Assembly (NCBI RefSeq): GCF_016808335.1
Contig: NC_053150.1
Location: 28,106,979-28,170,978 of the forward strand
DNA: 64,000 nt
Reading direction: 5' to 3'
Origin: Panicum virgatum
Taxonomy: Eukaryota; Streptophyta; Magnoliopsida; Poales; Poaceae
The notes under the pieces are model-generated. The model saw only the letters and a list, made by a program, of their open reading frames with translations, did not search any database and was not told the origin of the DNA. Made by a program: the position numbers and the translations under genes. Shown piece after piece: positions 12,574-22,812 of the stretch (positions within the stretch are counted from its first letter, which is position 1; each line of letters opens with the position of its first letter).

Positions 12574-13930
12574 CAGAGCATCTTCACGTTCCTATGGCGC
12601 TTCTTCAACTCCATGTCTGCTCCACTGGACTCTGCAAATCCGTACTTCAGAGTTTCTTATCCTCCTGGTGATAGTGTCCAAAATCTTGATAGGTATTTCC
12701 TGGTACCGAAGGTCTGTCTGTAGATCTATCTCTTCTTCCGGCACATGCTCTTTCTCCGGTACTCTTAAACATCTCCTTAGCTGGGACACATGGAACACCG
12801 GGTGTATATCCGACATTCCTTCTGGTAACTCCAGTCGGTATGCTACGGCTCCGACTTTCTTCAAAACTCGGTATGGTCCAATGTACCGAGGGGCCAACTT
12901 TCCTTGTACCTGAAACCTTCGGGTTCCTCGAATGGGTGAAACCTTGAGATAAACGAAATCTCCTGGGTTGAAACTTATTTCCCCATCTTTTCTTGTCCGC
13001 GTAGCTCTTCTGTCGAGACTGGGCTGCTTTCAGCTTTTCTCTAATCTCGGCAACTCTTTCTTCTGCTTCATTTATGAGTGCGGGTCCGACTAGGGCACGT
13101 TCTCCAACTTCTGACCACATTAGGGGAGTTCTGCATTTTCTCCCGTAGAGAGCTTCGAACGGTGACATGCCCAAGCTTGCTTGGTAGCTGTTGTTGTATG
13201 AAAACTCGGCATAGGGTAAACTCTGCTCCCAATCTTTGCCATAGGTAAGGACACATACTCTCAACATATCCTCCATAATCAGATTCACTCTTTCTGTCTG
13301 GCCATCCGTCTGTGGGTGATAAGCGGAGCTGAAATCCAATTTGGTGCCCATGGCTTTATGCAAATTTTTCCAAAACCTAGAGGTGAATTGGGTCCCTCTA
13401 TCTGAAACAATTCTGCTAGGCACCCCATGTAACTTTACTATATTTTCTACATAAAGCTTGGCCAGCTTTTCTCCACCATAATTGGTCTGCACAGGTATGA
13501 AGTGAGCCGCTTTAGTGAGTCGGTCCACTATTACCCATATGGAGTCATGCCCCTTTTGTGCTCTAGGCAGTCCTACTACAAAGCCCATTCCTATCTCATC
13601 CCATTTCCAAACCGGAATGGGTAGGGGTTGCAATAATTCTGCTGGCTTCTGATGTTCGGCCTTGACTCTCTGACACGTGTCACAGTGGGCGATGAATCGT
13701 GCAATATCCGTCTTCATTCCATTCCACCAATATTTTTGTCTTAAATCCAGATACATTTTGGTGGATCTTGGGTGAATAGAATATGCTGAGTTATGAGCCT
13801 CGTCCAAGATCACTTGCCGGAATCCTCCTTTCTGGGGCACACAAATCCTATTTTTATACCATAACGTTCCTTTATCATCCACTCTAAAATCCAGTGCTTT
13901 GTTTTCTCCAGTATGTTTGCGGATCTTCAT
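12574..13930 (-). pseudogene. Integrase and chromodomain, chromovirus pol 3' part
   Basis: Joins element cDNA to host DNA. In order: an HHCC zinc module (HNSAYSIHP, then CDTCQRVKAEH), the DDE core (IVDRLTKAAHF; VSDRGTQFTS; HPQTDGQTERVN) and a GPYRVLKKVGAVAYRLELP C-terminal module. A chromodomain-like tail follows (YQEIPIKILDTITRR, then VQWSRHGVEEA). The frame changes near 12900, where the zinc and core frame ends in an unrelated tail and the GPYRV frame takes over. A TAG at about 12589-12591 sits where the chromodomain normally has tryptophan. It is in the same frame as the RT ORF upstream, separated by two stops. Non-functional. Confidence 0.9.
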
Positions 13931-14032
13931 TAAATCCTTATCCGAACCTTGGGCCTTTTTGATTCAGTCCTCTAGCGTGGATTGGATGTTCAGCACGTGG
14001 CTGGAGCCTCGAGGGATAATGTGCACATTCAA

Positions 14033-15880
14033 TCATGTCATTTCCTCTCGCAGATGATCATCCTTGGGTCCATAGGATTTCCGGCTTAAGGCATCGGCTA
14101 CCACGTTAACCTTGCCAGGGTGGTAATGGATTTCCACATTATAATCCTTAACTAATTCCAACCACTTCCTTTGCCTTAAGTTCAAATCCGGCTGGGTGAA
14201 GATATATTTCAAACTCTTATGGTCGGTGTAAATCTCACACTTATTTCCAATCAAATAATGTCTCCAAATCTTAAGGGCATGCACTACAGCTGCAAATTCT
14301 AAATCATGGGTTGGATAATTCTGCTCATGAGGCCTGAGTTGCCGGGAAGCGTATGCAACAACTTTCCCATCTTGCATCAATACACAACCCAATCCTTGTC
14401 GGGATGTATCACAATAGATGACAAAATCCCGATGAATATCCGGTAGGGTCAGCACTGGGGCAGTCGTCAACCTATTCTTCAATTCTTGAAAACTTCTCTC
14501 GCATGACTCTGTCCAGGTGAATTTCTTCTCCTTCTTGAGCAGCTCTGTCATGGACCGGGCTATCTTGGAAAATCCTTCAATGAATCTCCGATAATACCCA
14601 GCTAATCCGAGAAAACTTCTGATTTCACTAACATTGGTCGGTTGCTGCCAGTTGCAAACTGCTTCAACCTTCTCGGGGTCCATTGCTACTCCTTCCGCGG
14701 TCAGAATATGACCAAGGAAAGCTACTTTCTCTAGCCAAAATTCACACTTGCTGAATTTTGCATAGAGTTTGTTTGCTCTCAATTTTTCCAAAACTACTCT
14801 CAGATGTTGCTCGTGCTCCTGAACACTCTTCGAGTAAATAAGTATGTCGTTGATGCAGACTACGACAAACTTATCTAATTCGTCCATAAACACCTTGTTC
14901 ATGAGGTTCATGAAATACGCAGGTGCATTAGTTAGTCCAAAAGACATCACGGTGAACTCAAACTGCCCGTATCGGGTGACAAAGGCTGTCTTTGGGATGT
15001 CGCTCTCTCTAATCTTGAGCTGAAAATATCCTGACCTCAGATCAATCTTGGAGAAGTACTTGGCTCCTTTTAGTTGATCAAAAAGGTCATCAATCCTGGG
15101 GAGGGGGTACTTATTCTTGATGGTAACCTCGTTCAGCCCCGGTAATCTACACACAACCTCATACTCCCGTCCTTCTTCTTGACAAATAGGACTGGGGCTC
15201 CCCAAGGCGACGAGCTTGGTCTGATGAAGCCAATTCGTTGTAATTCTTCCAGTTGCTTCTTTAATTCTGCCAATTCGGAGGCTGCCATCCTATAGGGCCT
15301 CTTGGCTATAGGAGAGGTTCCAGGGACAAGATCGATGATAAACTCTATATCCCTATTTGGTGGCATTCCGGGGAGTTCTTCGGGAAAAACATCTGGGTAT
15401 TCACTTACTACCGGGACTTCTTCCAAGGACTTGGCTTCCATGCTAAACACCATTGGGTCTGATCCACTTTCTCGGGTATGGCAGGTCACTCGTACTCCTT
15501 CTGGATTTGTTAGGTGTACCACTTTGTCAGTACAACCTGTGAGACCATTGTGTCGGCTTAACCAGTCCATTTCAAGGATCACGTCTGTTCCCTTAGACTT
15601 AAGTACTACTAGGTCTGCTAGAAATTCTACCCCACTTAAATTGATCCTTACCCGCAGACAACCTAGTTGACACTTGATGTCACCTCCAGGCGTCCGGGTT
15701 AATAGGGGTGTTTTTAGTAGTACTGTAGGTATATTGTGCTTTTCCACAAAACTCGAGGATATGAACGAGTGTGATGCTCCAGAATCAAAAAGTACTATTG
15801 CAAGAGTTGAGCTGACTAGGTACTCACCGAGCACTACGCCCTGAGCTCCTTGGGCCTCCTGCGCATTGATGTGGTTGATG
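14033..15880 (-). pseudogene. Protease, reverse transcriptase and RNase H of the chromovirus
   Basis: Aspartic protease at about 15780 ([16 protein letters not shown]) leads into the RT start ([17 protein letters not shown]). A frameshift lies between 15133 and 15205. RT continues with [17 protein letters not shown] and [16 protein letters not shown], and the catalytic box reads [11 protein letters not shown]. Chromoviruses normally have two aspartates there (IDD), so the active site is mutated. RNase H follows ([41 protein letters not shown]). The ORF ends at TGA 14033-14035, and the frame continues into integrase through a second stop. Confidence 0.92.
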
Positions 15881-17104
15881 CGGGCTCGTCCAAATGACTG
15901 CAGGGGCTGCCTCATTTGCTGGTTGTTGTTGTTGGTGTTGCTGTTGTTGCGGATGGGCACTCGGTTGGCACCTGACAGAACTGGCCTTGGTCCATTCACT
16001 GTATTGGAGAAGGCTGATGTAGTAGGCTTGTTCTTGGCATATGGGCAGTTAGCAATGAAATGCCCTGTCTCTCGGCAGTTGAAACAGACCCTAGCATTGC
16101 TGTTGTTGGTGGTGACTTGACTGGCATTACTCTGCGGTGCCTTCATGGTGTTCTGGCTCCTGAACTGTGTGTTAGGGGCCTGTGGGCTTGTTACCTGAGA
16201 CTGGGTCCTATACTGCATTGGGGCCTGAGATCTTGGTGCAGTGTAGCTAAAGTTTTTGGGTTTCTGAAAGCGATCCTGCTGGCGGGCCTTGCTTTCCAGA
16301 AACTTACGCCTGTTATCCTTCCTTTCTTCAATTTTGGCCCTTTTGGTAAGATGGCCTTGTTCATCAGGGTGTTGAAGTTTGGGTAGATCTGAGGGGTAAG
16401 CAAGGTCCGGAGTTCTGGGTTCAGTCCCTTCTTGAACATGTCCTGCTTCTTTTCATCATCGTTCACTTCTTCTGGTGCATATCGGGCCAACTCCATGAAC
16501 TGATGGGTGTACTCTTCCACCGACATGCTTCCTTGCTATAGTGCGCGGAACTCATCCGCCTTGCGCTTCATGGTGGCCGAGGGAATATGATACCGGCGGA
16601 ACTCCTTCACAAACTCTTTTCATGTGATGGTGGAGGATCTTCGGCTGCGGCACAGTAATTTTCCCACCAGGCTAAGGCAGTCCCGGTGAGTTGGTGTGCT
16701 GCCAGAAGTACTTTGTCCCAATCTTGGCATTCAAACGGCTCGAGCTTCCTCTGGATCACACCAAGCCAGACGTCTGCATCCAAGGGGTTGCTGGATCCGG
16801 CAAAAGTGGGCGGCTTGGTCCTCAGAAAAGCTGTCAGCTTGTCGTTCATGGTTTGGTCTCGTGGTCACTTGTTAACGAGGGCATTGGCTAGTGTTTCTAG
16901 TATGAGGGTCTGGTTATGTATTATCTGTGCCAGGTCTCCGAGGGGTGGTGGTGGTGGCAGTGGCCCTTCTACTTGATTTTCTCCTCTGTCCTGGCTCACT
17001 TCCTGTTCTTCCTGAGGAGGGTTCTGCCCATTAGGCTGTGCTCCGGCATCAGCGGCTGCAGGGTTCCGGATACGGGAGGCCCTCATAACGCTTCGGGAAG
17101 CCAT
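15880..17104 (-). pseudogene. Gag of the chromovirus
   Basis: Nucleocapsid precursor of the element. It starts MASRSVMRAS at 17104, and the ATG is preceded by CAG. A stop (TGA) after VNK at about 16865 precedes the gag core (KPPTFAGSSNPLDADVWLG; AHQLTGTALAWWENY). Frameshifts occur near 16600 and between 16190 and 16220. The middle segment (SVEEYTHQFMELARYAPE) and the zinc knuckle [14 protein letters not shown] (CX2CX4HX4C, near 16080) are still clear. At least two frameshifts and one stop make it non-functional. Confidence 0.88.
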
Positions 17105-17339
17105 CTGTAGATCGAGTAGATTGGGATTAAGATTATGTGATGTTTAAGTTGTTTAATTCGGATTTTTGAAAAGGCAGAATCTACCTTCTGCCGATAACCA
17201 CACAACTAACAAGCACACGAATATAGCAAACAACAAGCACACACAACTTTATTACCGCAAGGGAGTGTACAAAATGGGGCAAGACTAAAACGCGTACTAC
17301 ACGTCCGAGTATAGGTTCACACTTAAGGTTACAACTTAA

Positions 17340-18245
17340 ACCAAGGGGCTGGAAGGGTTCAACACCAGTGTGGTGTCGGGTATTCTACTCGCGAGGCGAG
17401 CCTTCTTCCGGGGCGGAGTATGCGAGTAGTTCTTGCTCGCCGTCCTCTATGTTTCCATTTTCTAAGGGTTGCGTAGCAGCTTCTCTTTAACCGACGGCAG
17501 TAGACCCTTCGGGATTCTCGGGTGGGGCTTGTGGGGTTTTTAAGAGTGGTCCCCATCCTATGACGGGCGTCCCGAGTAGAACATGGTCTTCCCCAATTGC
17601 CGGGACTGGGGTTCCACTTCTGGTCCATTCTTGCATACGCCGGTCTCGGGCTTGCCTGAGGCTCTCCTGAGCAACTGCTTCACTGCTGACCGCGGCTGCG
17701 GCTCTTGCCTCGGCTTGGGCTGGTCGTATCTGTTGCTATCTCACTGCGAGCCCTACTTGCTCGGCTCGATGGGTCTGCTCCCTCAGAATGCTGGCTTGCT
17801 CGTCAAAGAGCTGATCCAAGGAGGCTAGGTAAGTAGCCACTTGGCACAGGGGGTCTTATTCATGGCGGCGCCATTCCAGACTCCTCATGCGTGCTTCCCA
17901 AACGGGGGTCCTGATGGCTGGCGGAAAGAACCTCATTGGTGTGGGAGCGAGGTGTCTTTCAAAAATCTGGCACAGGTAACGGAGCGCCTTTCTGACGGCC
18001 AAGGGATAGGTGTCTTGGTGCCTAAACCCTGTAGCGGTCACTCTCCATGGCTGAATGTTGGGGTAGCGGTCACTTCTGGCGATGACCAGAATCACCCTGC
18101 AGCGGAGGGTACCATGGTGCTCGTACTCTCTGCTGTAATACCTTGGGTGTTCCGTAACGCCAAGGCTTTCTAGGGCATTGATCAAGAGGCTGGGGAAACC
18201 AGATGCAGCTTGGCAATTGACCTAGGTCCATCCTTCCTCAGTCAT
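17340..18245 (-). pseudogene. Pre-gag ORF, second copy (ORF0-b)
   Basis: Degenerate frame starting ATG at 18245 (MTEEGWT), with TAG at 18222-18224, another stop after WRRHE at about 17860, and more beyond. The product aligns without gaps to the ORF at 18444-19169: about half of the first ~107 residues are identical by eye, including REY..GTLRC, TGFR..DTY, A.RK.LR.L and M.FFPP. A coiled-coil-like part with THRAEQ and a tail ending near WGPLLKTPQ follow. It lies between the first copy and gag, same strand. The ATG follows a pyrimidine-rich TTTGTTTTCAG. Function unknown; an extra ORF before gag is known in RIRE3-type elements, but the doubling is unusual. Confidence 0.7.
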
Positions 18246-18443
18246 CTGAAAACAAAGATAGGATAAACAAATTTTGCACAAGTATTTGGGTACAAGGAGA
18301 CTGATGGTACTTATTATTATAACATGGAGAGGTACAGTTTCCATGGATACACGATTATTAGGATAGGGTTCTAGCTTGGAGTGTTACTCCTATCATGGGG
18401 ATTCTTCTTCGATCCGGATAGGGTGCTTCTTTAGTGGAAGACA

Positions 18444-19169
18444 CTAGTCCATCGCATCTTCTTTGTTCTGAGTGCCTCTATCCCAATGGGTTTCTTCGGG
18501 TTCTTCCTCTTCAGTCTGAGTGCCTCTATCCCAATGGGTTTCTTCGGGTTTTTCCTCTATCCACCCGCCTATTCCTCTGCGAGCCTCGTATTCTTGCATT
18601 TGGGCTTGGAGAGCGGCTAGGGAATATTCGGCGCGTGCGGCTCTTGTCCGTTGTTCCTCCAGTTCTTGGGTTGCCTTTTCTGCCCTGTGGATTTGTTGCT
18701 TCAATTGTGCCGCTTGCTCGCGGTAAAGTTCATCCAGGCCGGTGAGGTAGATGGATAGGTGGGAGACCGTATCTTCCAGGTCTTCTTCTTCTCTTCCGAG
18801 TCCTCTCATCCGGGCAATCCATGAGCGTCCTCTTCCTTCAGTGGGCGGGAAAAATCCCATAGAGGTCCGCTGAAGGTGGTGCTTGTAGATCACACGTAGA
18901 CGTCGCAGGACTTTTCGAGCAGCTTTTCGGTAGGTGTCAGGGAAACGAAATCCAGTGGTGGAGATGAATCAGGGATCCACATCAGGGTTGCGGGTGCTCT
19001 TTCCCACGAAAATCATTACGTCGCACCGAAGAGTGCCCCTGGAGTCGTACTCCCGGTAGACGTACTCTGGTGGGTCCACCACTCCAATGCGTTCCAGGCT
19101 GAGTATCAATAACTTAGGAAGGCCGGGCTCTGCGTGACAGATTCCGCTAATCCATCCATTGTCAGCCAT
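18444..19169 (-). pseudogene. Pre-gag ORF, first copy (ORF0-a)
   Basis: Frame of 242 codons from ATG 19169 (MADNGWISGIC) to TAG 18444, broken only by TGA at 18969-18971, where the paralogue has tryptophan (QPW). Residues 1-110 form the shared domain (REYDSRGTLRCDVMIF; TTGFRFPDTYRKAARK). Residues about 135-210 are a charged coiled coil (EQAAQLKQQIHRAEKATQEL), and the C-terminus holds two PEETHWDRGTQ repeats of 16 residues. The ATG follows CTTGCCCTGTTCCAG. The ORF lies about 130 bp downstream of the PBS. No known function; it may be an accessory protein of the element. Confidence 0.72.
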
Positions 19170-19295
19170 CTGGAACAGGGCAAGAACCAGTGGTGAGTAT
19201 TTGTATGAAAGAAGGATTAAGGAAGGAAAAGTCCTAGTGTGAAAGGGCCAGAAAAGGGTTTCGCTCCTAGGGTCACGTCCTACGGCCAACCTACG

Positions 19296-19307
19296 GCTCT
19301 GATACCA
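19296..19307 (-). other. tRNA-Met-type primer-binding site
   Basis: TGGTATCAGAGC on the minus strand, two bases after the 5' LTR end. This is the usual initiator tRNA-Met PBS of plant LTR elements. Confidence 0.92.
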
Positions 19308-19309
19308 CC

Positions 19310-22300
19310 TGAAGCGTCCCCTCATAAGAGAAGACTTAAAAGTGCTACAATATCAGTCCCAGGAGGCTGATAACACTTTTATTACATCAGATGGTACATC
19401 ACCATACAACTCTTCGTGGAAGTGGGCAGTGAAGCGCCACTATCGCGAGGATAACAACCCACACCCACACAACGATATTAATTATGAAAAGGGGGTCATC
19501 AGTGTCTTGCGCCATGTGGAATCTCCTGCGGGTGACCCTAATCATAGGAAAGGTTGGGTGCAGGACGGTACCCCTACTCAGCGTCGTCAGGAATGAAGTC
19601 TGGATCTTCCTCTGTAAAAATTAAGAATGGGGTGAGTACAAACGTACTCAGCAAGTCCAACCACACCCACGGAGGGGGTATAAATAGAGTATAATGCACA
19701 GGGTAAATCAAGGATAAGGCTAGGGTTTAATTTGCGGAAAGCAAATTTTTATGTAGGGGTTCATTTGAAAGAAAGGATTTTCAAAGCAAGTTTTCTTTAT
19801 ACCGAATAACACATAATGTTGGCCCACACAGGACCCAAATTTTAAGCTGCAACCGGACTCCTCATCCACCGTAGCACACGGCACAACTGCCAGACACATT
19901 CCCAAAACGACTCACTCCAACCCATCCCAAAATAAACACTAGTTATGTGACCACACCGTAACTCGCCCAGTACCGTGGGCACGGCTATTCGAATAGATTT
20001 TAACTCTGCAGAGGTGTGCAACTTTACCCACAAGCGGGGTACCACAACTCGATCACCGTAGTACGGTGCAGATCCCAACAAAGCCATTACCCACCTTAGC
20101 TAGACCTGACTAGCCATCACAGGATCCACCAAGGGGTCATTGACCTATCACAGAGGTTTTAACCGGGGCATAAGTCACACAGAGCTAATCCCTTCTCCTT
20201 GATCACCCGTTGCTCTCAGCTCTCCTGATGGCTATCAGACTAACTAGTGGGGTTTATGCTAAGCCGTTGCCCATTCAACGGTCGAGTGGTTTGCACGATA
20301 GTGGAGTTAGGTGAGATGACACACCAACTCGGTCCTTAGTTGTGACAACATGGATATCTCCCTTCCTTGCTCTGCCACACAGGCACGGGCACACCAATCG
20401 GCAAATCACACAGAAATGCCATCCATCCCGTCTAAACTCATCTTTCAAAATTTCACATTTTTCCCTTCCCACACACTCACACATTTTCCTTTTATAAAAC
20501 AAATTGTATTGATATTAAGGTCCTAAGCGTTCTAATAGCGATTAACATCCAAACACATTCAGACATTAACCTAGGTGGTCGAGGAATGGTTATAACAAAT
20601 CAAGGGGTGGCTATCCAACCGTGTTTTTAGCAGGCAAAACATATGCAATTTTGTAAAACAGGCCAATAGGTTGTGTTTATAAAAAACTGGGACAAAACAT
20701 GCATCAAAGGGCGGGATTGATCTTGCCGTCTTGAAAGCCTTCCGGGAAGTCCTGCTCGAGGTACTGTCCGTCGGGTTTGGGGTCGCGGAACTAGTCCTCG
20801 TTCGCTTGCTCACAGTACTGCTCGTCGACGGGTTCTCCCTCGTTCACACCATGATCTACGGCGCATACAAACAAACACACAATCAAGAAAAGAAATAAAA
20901 GTTTTGTCGTTGAGCTCGAATCGGAAACAATTAAGATATGGAGATAGGAGTAATATTTTAGGGTGGTTTAATAATGGTATGGCCAAAACTATGTTAGGAA
21001 TGGCATAGTAAAGTTTTAGGTCGATCGGGAGTTGTTTGGCGCATGAAATGATAGGTTACAGGGAGGTTTAGGGGTTAGACCGAGACTCAAGGGCCTATTT
21101 GTAAATATTTCCGAGAGTGGAAGGGCTTGATCGTAATTTCTGGAAATATCCGAGGCATACTAAAAAGGTGTAGGGGTTTATTTAAAAATATGTTTATATG
21201 GGAAAGGATTTATTTTGGATTATAACACAAGGAAGGGCTAGATTTGCAAAAGAGGCTAAAAGGATGGGGGCTCTTTATAGAATAGAGGAAAGGGGAGGGG
21301 TTTTTTGGCAAAAGTGCCCCCCCCTTCTTCCTCCTCAGGTGCAGAACAGAGGAGGGGAAGCAGAGCGGCACCGGCGGTCGGGGCCAGCGGCTCTGGGGGT
21401 CGGCGGCGGTCATGGGGAGGGAGAAAAGGGGGAGGAGGCCATGGGGGAACCTGCTCCCCGCCTCGATTTGGGCCGGGGTGCAGTGAGGCGGTGGCGCCAC
21501 GGAGGCCGGCGGGCGGCGGGCGGCGGTGCTATAGCGGCGGCGTTGTGGAGCGCGGCGGCGGCCAGGGAGTGGGGCAGAAGGGAGAGGAGGAGGAGGGGAT
21601 CCTGGTGCGCCCCCTACCTTGGGCCGGGGTGGCTTGTGGATGGTCCTCCACGGCGGCGGGTGACAGCGGGCCGAGGAATGCTTGGCGGCGGCGCTACGGA
21701 GCTAGGAGAGAGCTGCGCGGTGGTGGAGGTGGTTTGTGGTGGTGATGGGCGACGCGAGGGGCCTCTTATAGACTGGGGAAGGCGGTGGAGAGGGCGAGGT
21801 GGTGGTGGCGGCCGGCGAGCCTCGCGGGCGCCATTAATGGCGTTTTGGGCCGGCTCGGCACTGCGCTGCTCGAGCGTCGAGGCGAGCAGTGGGGTGTGGT
21901 GGCATGTAGCGGGTACGGCGGTAGCTAGGTGCTCGGGGTTGGGGGGGTCGACGCGCGGTGGCCGTACGAGCTCTAATTGCCGTGCGCGCGTGCGTCAAGG
22001 CGGCGGCGCTGTGCCGGGTGGCGCGGCGCTTGACAACGGGCGGCGCGGCGCGTGGTTCACGTGGGAGGGATGCGTGCGCGTGGCATGGCAGGGAAGCAGT
22101 GCGCGCGTGCGGTCGGCGGTGATGGCGGGCACTGTGCGCGGCTCTGTTCACGGCGTTCGCGGCGAGCACGAGCGTCGAGGCAAGCGGGGGCACTGGTGCG
22201 CGCAGAGGTGGGGTAGGCGGCGGCCGGGATGCGCGCGCGCGTGGGCGAGCAGCGAGCTGCTGCGGCTGCGGACGTCGCGGCGGGTGGAGCACGCACGCGC

Positions 22301-22812
22301 GCGTGCGCTTGCAGCAGCGCTCGCGCAGTGGGGCAGGAGGCGCAGTGGTGGTGCTTGGCGTGGCGGGTGCGCGGGCCAGGGGGAGCACGGCGCGCGGGGC
22401 GAGCGAGCAGGGGGCCGGGGCGTGCGCGCGTGGAGGCGGCTGTTGGCGGGCCGAGCGGCGCTCGGGGGCGTGCGGTGCGTGGCAGCGAAGGGAGGGAGGA
22501 AGGGGAGAGAGGGAGGGAGAAAAAAAGGAAAAGAAAAAGAAGAAAAGGAGAAAAAGAAAAAGAAAAAAGGGAGAGAGAGAGAGAGAGAACGAGCGGAAAT
22601 TTTGGCGACAACCACGGCGGTGTCGGGCACGCGTGCACAGTCGGGCGCGACGCGTGGGACGAGGGCGAATAGGGAGACGGGACAGCGGTGGGTTCGGCTG
22701 TCAGGACCGGTTTCTCGGGGAATCAGGAGATCGGGTGGAAAAGGTCCGAGCTCAACGAGAATTATTTTTTTTAGCGCATGATTTATTTGGTAATTTTTTC
22801 CGGGACGTCACA
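19310..22812 (-). repeat. 5' LTR of the chromovirus (3503 bp)
   Basis: Longer LTR copy, carrying the segments missing from 9412-12499. The homopurine run recurs at about 22492-22595. On its plus strand a 527-codon open frame (21198-22781) exists only because of high GC content; it is fragmented in the other copy. Confidence 0.92.

Larger units (their letters stand above)
9412..22812 (-). mobile_element. Tekay/Del-like gypsy chromovirus (RIRE3-like)
   Basis: A 13.4-kb LTR retrotransposon on the minus strand with a perfect TSD CCAAG (9407-9411 and 22813-22817). LTRs begin TGTGACGTCCC and end GGACGCTTCA on the minus strand. Order in the element's own direction: 5' LTR, tRNA-Met-type PBS, two pre-gag ORFs, gag, protease, RT, RNase H, integrase, chromodomain, polypurine tract, 3' LTR. 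RT motif [20 protein letters not shown], very long LTRs and the chromodomain place it with Tekay/Del chromoviruses. From memory, rice RIRE3 and RIRE8 also carry an extra ORF before gag. All ORFs have stops or frameshifts, and sampled LTR divergence is about 5%, so it is an old, immobile copy. Confidence 0.93.

Noticed and set aside
21198..22781. 527-codon plus-strand open frame in the 5' LTR of the chromovirus
   Set aside because: It is antisense to the element, composed of G-, R- and A-rich strings, and broken into pieces in the sister LTR. High GC content and lack of AT-rich stop codons explain it.
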